Below, in pieces: positions 1 through 6,867 of a stretch of DNA of 7,452 nucleotides. Positions within the stretch are counted from its first letter, which is position 1. Every line of letters starts with the position of its first letter. This DNA comes from Deltaproteobacteria bacterium (lineage in GTDB: Bacteria; Myxococcota; Myxococcia; Myxococcales; 40CM-4-68-19), in NCBI GenBank assembly GCA_005879095.1, contig VBLM01000254.1, forward strand, positions 1-7,452, written 5' to 3'. Below the pieces are notes generated by a model. It was not told the origin of the DNA and did no database searches. It saw only the letters and a list, made by a program, of their open reading frames with translations. The position numbers and the translations under genes were made by a program.

Positions 1-1
1 G

Positions 2-1801
2 CGTGAAGCAACGCTGGCGCCCGATCCGGGGCAGGCGGCCGGGGCGATGGTGGAAGCGGCGCTGCTCGCTGCCGACATGGGCGATCGCACCGAGGCGGTG
101 AATCGGCTCACGACTGTCTTGGAGACCGATCCGAACAATTCGCAGGCGGCGATGAAACTGCGCGGCATTCTCGGCGACGAGGCGCCGCGGACGCTGGCGG
201 GGATCTACGAGCGGATCGGGCACGATCATGCCGATGCGAAGCTCGGCGCGGTGGCGTGGGCGCAGGCGGCGGCCATCGAGCTGAACGAGCTGAAGGATGC
301 GCCGGCCGCATTTTTCGCGGCGGGCCGGGCGCTGGCGCGCGACGGCGAGAGCGTGCCGGCGCTCGAGATGCGCGCCGATTCCGGCGAGATCTCGGGCCGC
401 ACGCAGGATGCGGCGGACGCGCTGCAGAAGCGGCTGGCGGCGGCCGCCGCCGACGAGCCGCGCGCGGCGGGCTGGAAGCTGCGGCTGGGGCGGCTGTATG
501 CGGAGCTCGGCGACGCCGAGAAGGCGCTTCCGATGCTCGGCGATGCGCTCGGCGAGCTCCAGCCGGTGCTGCTGCTGAAGGTGGCGACGGGTGCGCGGTC
601 GCTGAAGCCGGAAGACACGGTGCGGCTGTATCGGCGGCTGGTCGAGGTCTTCCCCGAGCCGGCCGAGCCGGAGCCGACGCGGGTGCAGCTGGCTGCATTC
701 GCCGACGAGCTGGGGCGCGCGCACCTCGCGCTCGGGCAGCAGGACGAGGCGCTGGTGGCGTTCCGGAAAGCGGTGGAGCTCGAGCCGCACAACCGGTTGG
801 CGCTGCGGCAGCTGGCGGACCTGAGCGCGCAGCGGGCGCCGGAAGAGGCCATCGCGGCCCACCGCGCGCTGATGGAGATGACGCCGCCGCCGCAGGATTC
901 GCTGCACGCGCTGGCGGGGCTGTTCAAAGCGGTCGGTCGCGAGGATGCGGCGTTCTGCGCGACGGCGGCGCTGGTCGGTCTCGGCGCGGCCACGCCCGAG
1001 GAACGGACGCTGCACGAGGGGACCGCGTCGCGGCCGCCTCCGGTCGAGCTGCCGCAGCTGGCGGACAACGCCGCGGTGCACGCTCCGGGCGACGAGGGCG
1101 CGGCGCGCGAGCTGTTGGCGGCGGCTGCGGCCGAGCTGGGGCGGGCGCTGCCGACCGACATGAGCGGCGGGCGCGGCGCGCTGGTGAAGGGCGACAATCC
1201 GGTTCGCCGGGTGGTCGCGGCCATCGCCCGCGCTCTCGGGATGACGGAGCCGTCATTGTTCCTGGCGCGGAACGAGCCGGCGGTAGTGGCGCCGGTCGTC
1301 GCCGAGTCGCCGGGGTTGCTGGTCGGGGCGGAGGTGCCCAAGCGGTACTCGCCGCGGCAGCAGCGGTTTCTCTACGCGCGCGCGCTGGGGCACATCCGGC
1401 GCGGCACGCACGCGATCGCGAGTCTGACGCCGGCGCGGCTGGGTGGGTTGGTGGCCGAGCTGGTGCGGCTGGCGGCGCCGTCGGGGACTGATTTGTCGAA
1501 GCTGCCGCCGGCGGATTCCGCGCTGGCCGAGATGCTGGCGCGGCAGGTGTCGCAGGAGGCGCGGGCGCGGCTGGCCCCGCTGGCGGCGCGCGCGGCGGCG
1601 GAGACGCCGTCCGCTTGGGAGGCGCTCTCGATCGGGATTCGCGAAAGCGCCGAGCGGGCGGGGCTGGCGGTGAGCGGCGATCCGGCGGCGGCGGTCTCGA
1701 TCGTCGCGACCGAGTGCCCGGGCGGACTGGAACGCCCCGAGGTGGCGCGGCTGGTGCGGTTCGCGATCAGCGACGCGTATCTGGCGCTGCGGCCGAAGTG
1801 A
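2..1801 (+). CDS. Large TPR-repeat protein, 3' part (5' end outside window)
   Basis: The frame is open from the left edge to a TGA at 1799-1801, giving 599 visible residues. The first ATG (47) follows in-frame coding sequence and is probably internal. The protein is very rich in Ala, Leu, Glu and Arg and is built of helical repeats. The clearest TPR units lie at about nt 470-560 (LRLGRLYAELGDAEKALPML) and nt 690-800 (LGRAHLALGQQDEALVAF, ending in the usual Pro after the second helix). Weaker repeats precede and follow. From about nt 1180 the repeats give way to a non-TPR C-terminal region, with segments such as RQQRFLYARALGHIRRG near nt 1360. I recall this arrangement from long myxobacterial TPR proteins of unknown role, but cannot check it. 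TPR arrays bind other proteins; partner and location are unknown. No signal peptide can be judged because the start is missing. It converges on the cinA-like gene with an 11-base gap. Confidence 0.85.
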   Translation, partial: REATLAPDPGQAAGAMVEAALLAADMGDRTEAVNRLTTVLETDPNNSQAAMKLRGILGDEAPRTLAGIYERIGHDHADAKLGAVAWAQAAAIELNELKDAPAAFFAAGRALARDGESVPALEMRADSGEISGRTQDAADALQKRLAAAAADEPRAAGWKLRLGRLYAELGDAEKALPMLGDALGELQPVLLLKVATGARSLKPEDTVRLYRRLVEVFPEPAEPEPTRVQLAAFADELGRAHLALGQQDEALVAFRKAVELEPHNRLALRQLADLSAQRAPEEAIAAHRALMEMTPPPQDSLHALAGLFKAVGREDAAFCATAALVGLGAATPEERTLHEGTASRPPPVELPQLADNAAVHAPGDEGAARELLAAAAAELGRALPTDMSGGRGALVKGDNPVRRVVAAIARALGMTEPSLFLARNEPAVVAPVVAESPGLLVGAEVPKRYSPRQQRFLYARALGHIRRGTHAIASLTPARLGGLVAELVRLAAPSGTDLSKLPPADSALAEMLARQVSQEARARLAPLAARAAAETPSAWEALSIGIRESAERAGLAVSGDPAAAVSIVATECPGGLERPEVARLVRFAISDAYLALRPK

Positions 1802-1812
1802 TCGCTTCGCGC

Positions 1813-2538
1813 CTACTCCTCCCGGATGATCGTGCCGGCTGGTACCCGCTCGCGCAGGAAAGACGCCGCTGAGCGGACCTCGCCTTCGTCGCGGCCGTCG
1901 AAGGTGACCTTCACGCGGTGGTCCGCGTCGTCGAACCGTGGATAGCTCCCGATGCCCACCGAGGGGAATCGGGCGACCGTCGCATCCAGGTGTTCGGCCA
2001 GCGCGCCTTCACCCAGAGTGAAATAGAGGGCGCGCGTGAAGATGGGCGCCACCCGGAACCGCTCGCGGATGCGCGTGAACCCCTCGCGCAAGAGCGACGG
2101 CACGCCGGGCAGGATGGTCACGTTCTCCAGCGAAATGACCGGAAAGACGTACCCTTCGTGGAATTCGACCTTCGCGCCCTCGGGCACTTCCGCGAGCCGC
2201 ATCCGCGCCGCGTTCAGTTTGTCGCCGTAGCGGGCACGCAGCAGCTTGCTCGTGCCTTCGTCGAGCACCACCCGCCGTCCGAACGCTTCCGCGATCGCCG
2301 AGATGGTGACGTCGTCGTGCGTCGGTCCGATCCCGCCGCTGGTGAAGACCCATCGGGCAGACGCGAGGCAGCGCCGGAGCGCGTCGATGATCAGCGGGAT
2401 CTCATCCGGCACCGTCTCGATCCGCCGCAGCTCGACCCCCAGCGTGCGCAGCTCGCGCGCCAGGAAGGGCCCGTTTTCGTCCGTCACCTTCGCGGAAAGG
2501 ATTTCGTTGCCGATGACGACGATCGCAGCCGTCGTCAC
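1813..2538 (-). CDS. CinA N-terminal/MoaB-like molybdopterin-binding-fold protein (stand-alone)
   Basis: A 241-residue protein of the CinA-N/MoaB/MogA fold (COG1058 type, often annotated competence/damage-inducible protein A). Visible motifs are VVIGNEIL at residues 7-14, the family signature TSGGIGPTHDD at 66-76 and LPGVP at 143-147. The C-terminal nicotinamide-nucleotide amidase domain of full CinA (about 400 residues) is absent, so this is the single-domain form. Related domains have been linked to ADP-ribose or FAD pyrophosphatase activity and to molybdopterin binding; the substrate here is unknown. I chose the GTG at 2538 because the fold begins at once (TTAAIVVIGNEIL) and an AGGG lies 10 bases upstream (2549-2552). 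The longer frame, back to 2661, would translate an inverted repeat into low-complexity sequence. The stop is TAG. It is last in the minus-strand gene run, 142 bases after the sigma-54 gene. Confidence 0.85.
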   Translation of the reverse strand: MTTAAIVVIGNEILSAKVTDENGPFLARELRTLGVELRRIETVPDEIPLIIDALRRCLASARWVFTSGGIGPTHDDVTISAIAEAFGRRVVLDEGTSKLLRARYGDKLNAARMRLAEVPEGAKVEFHEGYVFPVISLENVTILPGVPSLLREGFTRIRERFRVAPIFTRALYFTLGEGALAEHLDATVARFPSVGIGSYPRFDDADHRVKVTFDGRDEGEVRSAASFLRERVPAGTIIREE

Positions 2539-2566
2539 GGGCTTGGGACCCTGCGCGCGCGAAAGT

Positions 2567-2640
2567 GGGAGCGTACCGCCTGGCGGCACCCTCTTCGATC
2601 CGGCGCCTGCGGCGCCTCCACCAGGGTGGAGCTCGCTCCC
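2567..2640. repeat. Nested inverted repeat, cloverleaf-capable intergenic element
   Basis: Four perfect stems are nested in 74 bases. The outer stem GGGAGCG (2567-2573) pairs with CGCTCCC (2634-2640). It encloses three hairpins: CCGCC-T-GGCGG (2576-2586), GGCGCC-TGC-GGCGCC (2602-2616) and TCCACC-AG-GGTGGA (2617-2630). An alternative pairing also exists: CACCCT (2587-2592) with AGGGTG (2623-2628). A further outer pair, TTGGG (2543-2547) with CCCAA (2651-2655), could close a longer stem. GGACCC occurs as a direct repeat at 2546-2551 and 2645-2650. The element fills the gap between the sigma-54 gene and the cinA-like gene. It resembles REP-like dispersed palindromes of GC-rich genomes. It may act as an attenuator, an mRNA stabiliser or a transcription end. 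No U-tract follows, so a classical intrinsic terminator is not supported. Confidence 0.7.
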
Positions 2641-2680
2641 CCCTGGACCCCCCAATACCAATCAGCGTCCAGCGCGACTC

Positions 2681-4234
2681 TCATTCGGCAATGCCGTAGT
2701 CCCGGATCTTCTTGATCAGGGTCGTGCGCGAGACGCCGAGCATGCTCGCGAGCTTGCTCTTGTTGCCCGCGACCTCGCGCAGGCCGGTCTCGATCAATTC
2801 CTTTTCCAGCGCGCCCACGGCAGTCGCCAGATCGCTCTGCAGCCCGCGATGGACGAGCGCCGCCAGCGCCGCCGATGAGCCCGGCGACTTCCCCGGCGGC
2901 CGCTGCGCCCGCAGGTCAGCCGGGATCATCTCGGCATCGCCGGAGAGCACGACCAGCCGCTCGATCTCGTTCTCCAGCTCGCGGACGTTGCCCGGCCAGT
3001 TCCAGTCGTAGAACGCGGCCATCAGCTCGGGGTGCAGCTTTTTGCGCGGCTTCTCGGTGCGCGAGGCGTTCGAATCGAGGAAGTGGTCGACCAGGATCGG
3101 CAGGTCGTCGATCCGCTCGCGCAGCGAGGGAACTTCCAGAGCGACGACGTGCAGCCGGTAGAAGAGATCTTCGCGGAACTCGCGCCGCACGACCGCTTCG
3201 CGCAGGTCCTTGTTCGAGGCTGCGATGATACGGACGTCGACCTTTTCCGGCTTGGTCCCGCCGACCGGAACGAACGTCCCTTCCTGCAGCACGCGCAACA
3301 ATTTCACCTGCATGGCCGGCGACATGTCGGCCACTTCGTCGAGGAAGAACGTGCCGCCGTCGGCCACCTTGAAGAGGCCCGGCTAGTCGCGCGTGGCGCC
3401 GGTGAAGCTGCCCTTGACGTGTCCGAAGAGCTCGCTCTCCAGCAATTGATCGTTCAGCGCCGAGCAGTTCTGCGCCACGAACTGCTTCTGCTTGCGCGGT
3501 CCGTTGAAGTGCAACGCGCGCGCGATCAACTCCTTGCCGGTGCCGTTCTCGCCGTGAATCAGGACCGTGACGTCGCTGGCGACGAGTTTGTCCAACAAAG
3601 CGTAGAGCCGCCGCATCGGCTCGCTCTTGCCGATGATGTCGGCGAACCGGTACCGCCCGCCCAGCTCGTCTTGCAGATCGCGAATCCGCTTCTCGCGCAG
3701 GGCGACGGCATTTTCGTACGCGTCGATCTCCTCGACGGTCGTATCCATCAGATCGGCCAGCCGCGGCACCTCGCGCGCGTCGATCCGCTGGATGGTCTCG
3801 AACGCGTTCTCCGGCTGGATCACCGGCAGCTTCAGCGCGGCCGTCTCCGCCAGCGCCGCGCCGCGCGCCGCGTTCGCCTTCTCGTCGACGAGGAAACCGC
3901 AGGCGAAGAGCGACCCCTGCCGCTCGCCGCCGAACTCGATGGGCGTCCCGACGATCTCGAGCCCCATGTGGCACGGCCCGAGCAACCGGGTCCCGCCGTT
4001 CAGCTTGGAAACCGCGGCCTCGATGCTCTCGTTGCAGCGCCGCAGCCCCTCCTTGTCCGACAGGCACGCCGTGCAGATCCGGTTCTGCGGCGGGATGATG
4101 ATGCCCTTGCCGTGATCGAGCACGTACCCCTTGGCGTCGGTGAAGGAGAGCTCGATGCCCCACCACCGCCGCACCGTCTCGCGGATCTTGCGGATGATCT
4201 GGAGGTCTTCCAGGCGCGCTGAGTCGATCGGCAT
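2681..4234 (-). pseudogene. PocR-domain sigma-54-dependent activator, interrupted by in-frame TAG
   Basis: One frame encodes 517 positions, broken by a TAG at 3385-3383 (codon 284). The N-terminal sensor (about residues 5-170) looks like a PocR ligand-binding domain, with Cys54, Cys57, Cys67, Cys88 and Cys112. A short helical linker follows (about 170-195). The AAA+ domain shows Walker A GENGTGKE (228-235), GSFTGA (275-280, a variant of the sigma-54-contacting GAFTGA loop), Walker B FFLDE (296-300), sensor I AASNKDL (338-344), arginine-finger region [11 protein letters not shown] (351-361) and sensor [12 protein letters not shown] (413-422). A Fis-type helix-turn-helix ends the protein (about 475-515). 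The start ATG at 4234 lies 5 bases after the tmk stop, so co-transcription is likely. The TAG falls between GSFTGA and Walker B, after GATRD, where PGLF resumes. Without readthrough the 283-residue product lacks Walker B and DNA binding. An internal GTG at 3367 would give only a partial AAA+ piece. The C-terminal half is intact, so decay, if real, is recent. Sequencing error is the main alternative. Confidence 0.85.
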
Positions 4235-4239
4235 TTCAA

Positions 4240-4866
4240 CTACCCCAGCTGCTGCTGCAGCGCTGCGTAACACTGTTCGGCGACGTCCTGGACGGGCCGG
4301 GTCCCGTCGATCGATACCACCGAAGCCAGCGTACCGACGAGCCGATTGTACTCCCGTTCGATCGCCTGGAGTTGCGACGCCGTTTCGTACCGTTCGAGCT
4401 TGGCGCCTCGGCTGCGGACGCGCTCGAGCGCGATGTTGACCGGGACGTAGAGAAAGAGGGTCAGGTCCGGCTTTCGCGCGAAGCGGTTGGCGGCCACGAT
4501 GAACTCGTGCGACACGCTCGCACCCTGGTAAGCGAGCGACGACAACGTATACCGATCGAGGATCACGTCCTCGCCGCGCGCCAGCCGCGGCTCGATCTGC
4601 GAGCCGAGGTGGTCGAGCCGGTCGGCGGCGAAGAGCAGCGCCATCACCCGCTCGTCGACGACGCCGAGCTTGCCGTCGGCCTGCTGGGTGGCGGTGCGGC
4701 CCGCCAGGATCTGCCGGATCAATTGTCCGGCCGGCCCGTCGCTCGGCTGGTGCGCGACGTAGACGGTGCGCCCTTTGGACTGCAGCCGCTCGGCAAGCAG
4801 CTTCGCCTGCGTCGTGGTGCCGGCGCCGTCGAGGCCTTCGAAGACGATGAAGCGGCCGGGCGTCAT
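4240..4866 (-). CDS. tmk: Thymidylate kinase (dTMP kinase) with divergent P-loop
   Basis: A 208-residue protein, the usual length for bacterial dTMP kinase, which converts dTMP to dTDP with ATP in the cytosol for DNA synthesis. It has the family start FIVFEGLDGAG (6-16), ADR (81-83), the signature LDRYTLSSLAYQG (103-115), a basic LID-like segment (about 149-160, RVRSRGAKLERY) and VSIDGTRPV near the C-terminus. Two conserved motifs deviate. The P-loop reads GLDGAGTTTQ, with Thr17 where Lys is normal, and the usual REP after the second strand reads HQP (39-41). The rest is coherent, so I infer a functional but divergent lineage variant. I have a faint recollection of similar P-loops in myxobacterial sequences, unverified. 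Its ATG overlaps the stop of the upstream small membrane protein gene (ATGA at 4866-4863), which suggests translational coupling. The stop is TAG. Confidence 0.93.
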   Translation of the reverse strand: MTPGRFIVFEGLDGAGTTTQAKLLAERLQSKGRTVYVAHQPSDGPAGQLIRQILAGRTATQQADGKLGVVDERVMALLFAADRLDHLGSQIEPRLARGEDVILDRYTLSSLAYQGASVSHEFIVAANRFARKPDLTLFLYVPVNIALERVRSRGAKLERYETASQLQAIEREYNRLVGTLASVVSIDGTRPVQDVAEQCYAALQQQLG

Positions 4867-5177
4867 GCGATCCCCAGCTCCCGCCGCAGCTCGCGGACGC
4901 GGGCTTCCAGCCGGAGCTCGCGCTGCAGGTCAGCGCGGGCTTGCCGATAGCAGCGGACCGCGTCCGAAAGCAACGACAGATCGAGCAGCGCCAGCGGCCA
5001 GAAGAAGAGCGGCGGCCGGAGCGAATCCCAGAGTAGCTTTCCACACACGCCGGCCAGGACGGCCCAGGCGAACCCTTCGAGCGCGGCGCGCATGAACGCG
5101 TCGACCGAGCGGCGCTCGCGGGCGGCGGCGGCGAGCTGCTCGAGCTCCTTCTGTTTCTGGAGGGCGTCCTGCGACAT
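4863..5177 (-). CDS. Small two-helix membrane protein with flanking coiled coils (unknown)
   Basis: A 104-residue protein of no family I recognise. A charged, helical N-terminus (residues 1-30, Lys/Glu/Arg-rich) is followed by two hydrophobic segments at about 31-50 (ALEGFAWAVLAGVCGKLLW) and 55-72 (PPLFFWPLALLDLSLL). A strongly charged heptad-like helix follows at about 77-101 (Arg/Glu/Leu-rich). This predicts a hairpin in the inner membrane with both ends on the same side, probably the cytoplasm. I chose the ATG at 5177. A TTG at 5216, directly after the upstream stop (TGATTG), would add 13 residues, and neither start has a clear ribosome binding site. The end overlaps tmk by four bases (ATGA). 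Its position between the zinc-ribbon and tmk genes gives no direct clue to its role. Confidence 0.75.
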   Translation of the reverse strand: MSQDALQKQKELEQLAAAARERRSVDAFMRAALEGFAWAVLAGVCGKLLWDSLRPPLFFWPLALLDLSLLSDAVRCYRQARADLQRELRLEARVRELRRELGIA

Positions 5178-5216
5178 GGGAGGCGCGTGGTACTCCGCGA
5201 GGGGGCTGCTCGTCAA

Positions 5217-5703
5217 TCAGAGCTCTTGGATCGGGAACGGCGTGCCGCACTCGGTGCAGCGCTCGCCGGGCGGGACGCGGGCGAAACAGGCCGGGCACAT
5301 CACGTTGTCTTCGTTGCCGGTGAGCACGGCGGCGACGACGGCCGCGGCGGCGGTATATCGCGACCGGCGGCGGCCGCACGCGTCGCAGACCGCATCCGTC
5401 GAGGCAGCGCCGCACCAGGGGCAGGTTCCGGTGTCCTGCGGGGCGGGCGTGCGCTGTCCGTCGTCGAGCTACGTCCGGGACGTGCTCTTCCGGCACTTCC
5501 AGGTCTTTCGGCGCGAGCTGCGTCTGCTCCAGCTCAGCCAGCGTCTGCGTCTCGGTCTCGACCGGCGGCTGCAGCGTGAGCTCGAGTCCGGGGACCGGCT
5601 CGACGTCCTCGAACAGGTCGGCCTCGCTGGCGAGAATCTTGCCGCAGTTCGCGCATTCGGCTGCGTCGTCGGAATTCTCGGTCTCACAGACGGGGCAGCG
5701 CAT
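5217..5703 (-). pseudogene. Zinc-ribbon protein with acidic linker, single frameshift
   Basis: The N-terminal half starts at ATG 5703. It has a zinc ribbon with CPVC (residues 3-6) and CANC (17-20). A Glu/Pro/Thr-rich linker follows, ending near EEHVPDV at about 5470. The frame then turns into Arg-rich nonsense. In another frame, from 5468 down, the sense resumes as LDDGQRTPAPQ. It contains CPWC...CDAC and CPAC...CTEC and ends at a TGA at 5219-5217. The resumed part has no start codon of its own and begins directly after a TAG (5471-5469). One extra base around 5469-5471 explains everything: dropping it gives a continuous protein of about 161 residues with three Cys4 units. Family members I recall from myxobacteria have this plan; their function is unknown, perhaps protein or nucleic-acid binding. 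Programmed frameshifting is possible but no slippery site is evident. It lies 34 bases after pcm in the same run. Confidence 0.8.
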
Positions 5704-5737
5704 GTCGCGGCAGCTTAGCGCGGCGGCGGGCCTCGCG

Positions 5738-6406
5738 TCAGTGCAAACCGGTCGGGCCGCCGGTGAGCGGGACGAAGCGGACGTGCATCAGCACCTTGCG
5801 GTCGAGGGCGCCCGTCTCCGGATCGCGCCACCAGAGCTGCAGCTCCTGGTTTTCCGCGGTGGGACCAACCGGGATCACCAGCCGGCCGCCCGGCGCGAGC
5901 TGTTCGAGCAGCGCGGGCGGCACGGTGGCCGGCGCTGCGGCCACCAGAATGGCGTCGTACGGAGCCATTTCCGGCCAGCCCTTTGCGCCATCGCCGATGC
6001 GGAACTCGACGTTGTCGTACCCCAGCTCGCGCAGGACGCGCTGGGCCCGCCAGGAGAGCTCGGACACGATCTCGACCGTCCGCACCGTGGTGCTCAAAGG
6101 TAGGAGCTCGCAGAGGATCGCCGTCTGGTACCCGCTGCCGGTGCCGACCTCGAGGACCCGCTCGCGGCCTTCGAGTTTCAGCGCCTCGGTCATCGCCGCG
6201 ACGATGAACGGCTGCGAAATCGTCTGGCCGTGGCCGATGTCGAGCGGCCGGTCGGCCTCGGACTCAGGCTGGTACTCCTCCGGCACGAAGAACCGCCGCG
6301 GCACGCGCGCGAATGCGGCAAGCACGCGCGGGTCGCGGATGCCCTGCTCGATGAGCCGCCGGACCAGCAGGCCCTCGGCTCCATCTGACCCGATGCGGGG
6401 GTCCAT
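5738..6406 (-). CDS. pcm: Protein-L-isoaspartate O-methyltransferase
   Basis: A 222-residue protein of normal family length. It transfers a methyl group from S-adenosylmethionine to L-isoaspartyl residues, starting the repair of damaged proteins in the cytosol. The N-terminal region IRDPRVLAAFARVPRRFFVP (23-42) and the family signature QTISQPFIVA (61-70) are present. Then comes SAM motif I VLEVGTGSGYQTA (84-96), an acidic residue after the second strand (VRTVEIV, Glu112), YDAILVAAA (150-158) and LAPGGRLVIPVG (170-181). All expected motifs are intact. The ATG at 6406 lies 9 bases after the VOC gene stop and has no obvious ribosome binding site, so translation may depend on coupling. In many proteobacteria pcm neighbours surE or rpoS; here neither is in view. 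Confidence 0.95.
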   Translation of the reverse strand: MDPRIGSDGAEGLLVRRLIEQGIRDPRVLAAFARVPRRFFVPEEYQPESEADRPLDIGHGQTISQPFIVAAMTEALKLEGRERVLEVGTGSGYQTAILCELLPLSTTVRTVEIVSELSWRAQRVLRELGYDNVEFRIGDGAKGWPEMAPYDAILVAAAPATVPPALLEQLAPGGRLVIPVGPTAENQELQLWWRDPETGALDRKVLMHVRFVPLTGGPTGLH

Positions 6407-6415
6407 GGAGGAAAA

Positions 6416-6820
6416 CTACGCTTCGTGAGGAAAGTGCGAAAGTCCGAGGCGGTTTCCCTCGGGATCGCGGACGTAGAGCGTCCAGCGGGTGCGGTGGACG
6501 ATCTCGATGTTCAGGTCGGCGAGCTTGCGCTCCCATTGAGGTCGTTCTGCGGCCGTGATTCTCAACGCCAGGAGATGCAGGCCGCCGTGCGGATCGCGAA
6601 AGGGTGCCGGCGGCCGCTCGGCGTCGCAGGCTTCGAGGGCGAGGAACTCCTCGCCCGCGCCAACCGAAAGCCAGACCGAGCGCTCGCCGGGTTTGCCGTC
6701 TTCGTGCGGCCAGCGCTTCGCCACCTTCAGACCCAGCACGTCGACGTAGAAGCGCTCGGCTCCTGGCAGATCTTTCACCTGAATCGCCAAATGGTGGTGG
6801 CCGTGCACTTGAGGTGCCAT
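6416..6820 (-). CDS. VOC/glyoxalase-fold family protein
   Basis: A 134-residue single-module protein of the vicinal oxygen chelate (glyoxalase I/bleomycin resistance/dioxygenase) superfamily. It has two beta-alpha-beta-beta-beta halves: HHHLAIQVKDLPGAERFYVD (8-27) opens the first and LHLLALRI (81-88) the second. LYVRDPEGNRLGLSHFP (115-131) is the typical end strand. Likely metal ligands are a His at 9 or 10, Glu63 (FLALE) and His82. The usual fourth ligand, a Glu in the DPxGNxxE motif, is Gly126 here. It may bind metal differently or be non-catalytic; His129 is nearby. The substrate cannot be named. It is first in the minus-strand gene run and probably carries the promoter, 47 bases from the divergent typA start. 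The stop is TAG. Confidence 0.88.
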   Translation of the reverse strand: MAPQVHGHHHLAIQVKDLPGAERFYVDVLGLKVAKRWPHEDGKPGERSVWLSVGAGEEFLALEACDAERPPAPFRDPHGGLHLLALRITAAERPQWERKLADLNIEIVHRTRWTLYVRDPEGNRLGLSHFPHEA

Positions 6821-6835
6821 GCTGGTTGTTATAGA
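6809..6835 (+). promoter_or_regulatory. Possible divergent promoter region between VOC gene and typA
   Basis: The spacer between the two starts (6821-6867) is locally AT-richer than its surroundings. On the plus strand TTGAGG (6809-6814) and TATAGA (6830-6835) resemble -35 and -10 boxes, with a short 15-base spacing. On the minus strand TATAAC (6833-6828) is a good -10 match placed so close to the VOC ATG (6820) that the transcript would be almost leaderless. The two -10 boxes overlap, so the genes could compete for polymerase. This is pattern matching only, and GC-rich bacteria often deviate from these consensus boxes. Confidence 0.25.
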
Positions 6836-6867
6836 AGCCTCGACCCTTTTTCAGAAAGCCCTTCGGA

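Noticed and set aside
226..1341. Long minus-strand open frame (371 codons) opposite the TPR gene
   Set aside because: Ser/Ala/Arg-rich low-complexity translation with no recognisable domain; a shadow of the GC-rich TPR coding frame.
1794..1809. Hairpin CGAAG/CTTCG between the convergent TPR and cinA-like genes as a terminator
   Set aside because: Only 5 bp with a 6-base loop and no T-tract on either strand; too weak to call.
2567..2640. tRNA gene suggested by the cloverleaf and a TTCGATCC string
   Set aside because: Stem lengths, loop sizes and the position of TTCGATCC (between stems, not in a T loop) do not match a tRNA, and no acceptor/CCA layout is present.
2539..2661. Longer N-terminus for the cinA-like protein (start at 2661)
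   Set aside because: It would translate the cloverleaf repeat into Gly/Pro-rich sequence absent from the family; the GTG at 2538 fits the fold and has an AGGG upstream.
1918..2715. Plus-strand open frame opposite the cinA-like gene
   Set aside because: No domain is recognisable, it runs through the inverted repeat, and the minus-strand frame carries clear CinA-N motifs.
3383..3385. Genome-wide reassignment of UAG as a sense codon
   Set aside because: The cinA-like, tmk and VOC genes all end sensibly at TAG, so TAG works as a stop in this genome.
3032..4222. Plus-strand open frame of 396 codons opposite the sigma-54 gene
   Set aside because: Asp/Arg/Leu-rich antisense shadow; the minus strand carries all sigma-54 activator motifs.
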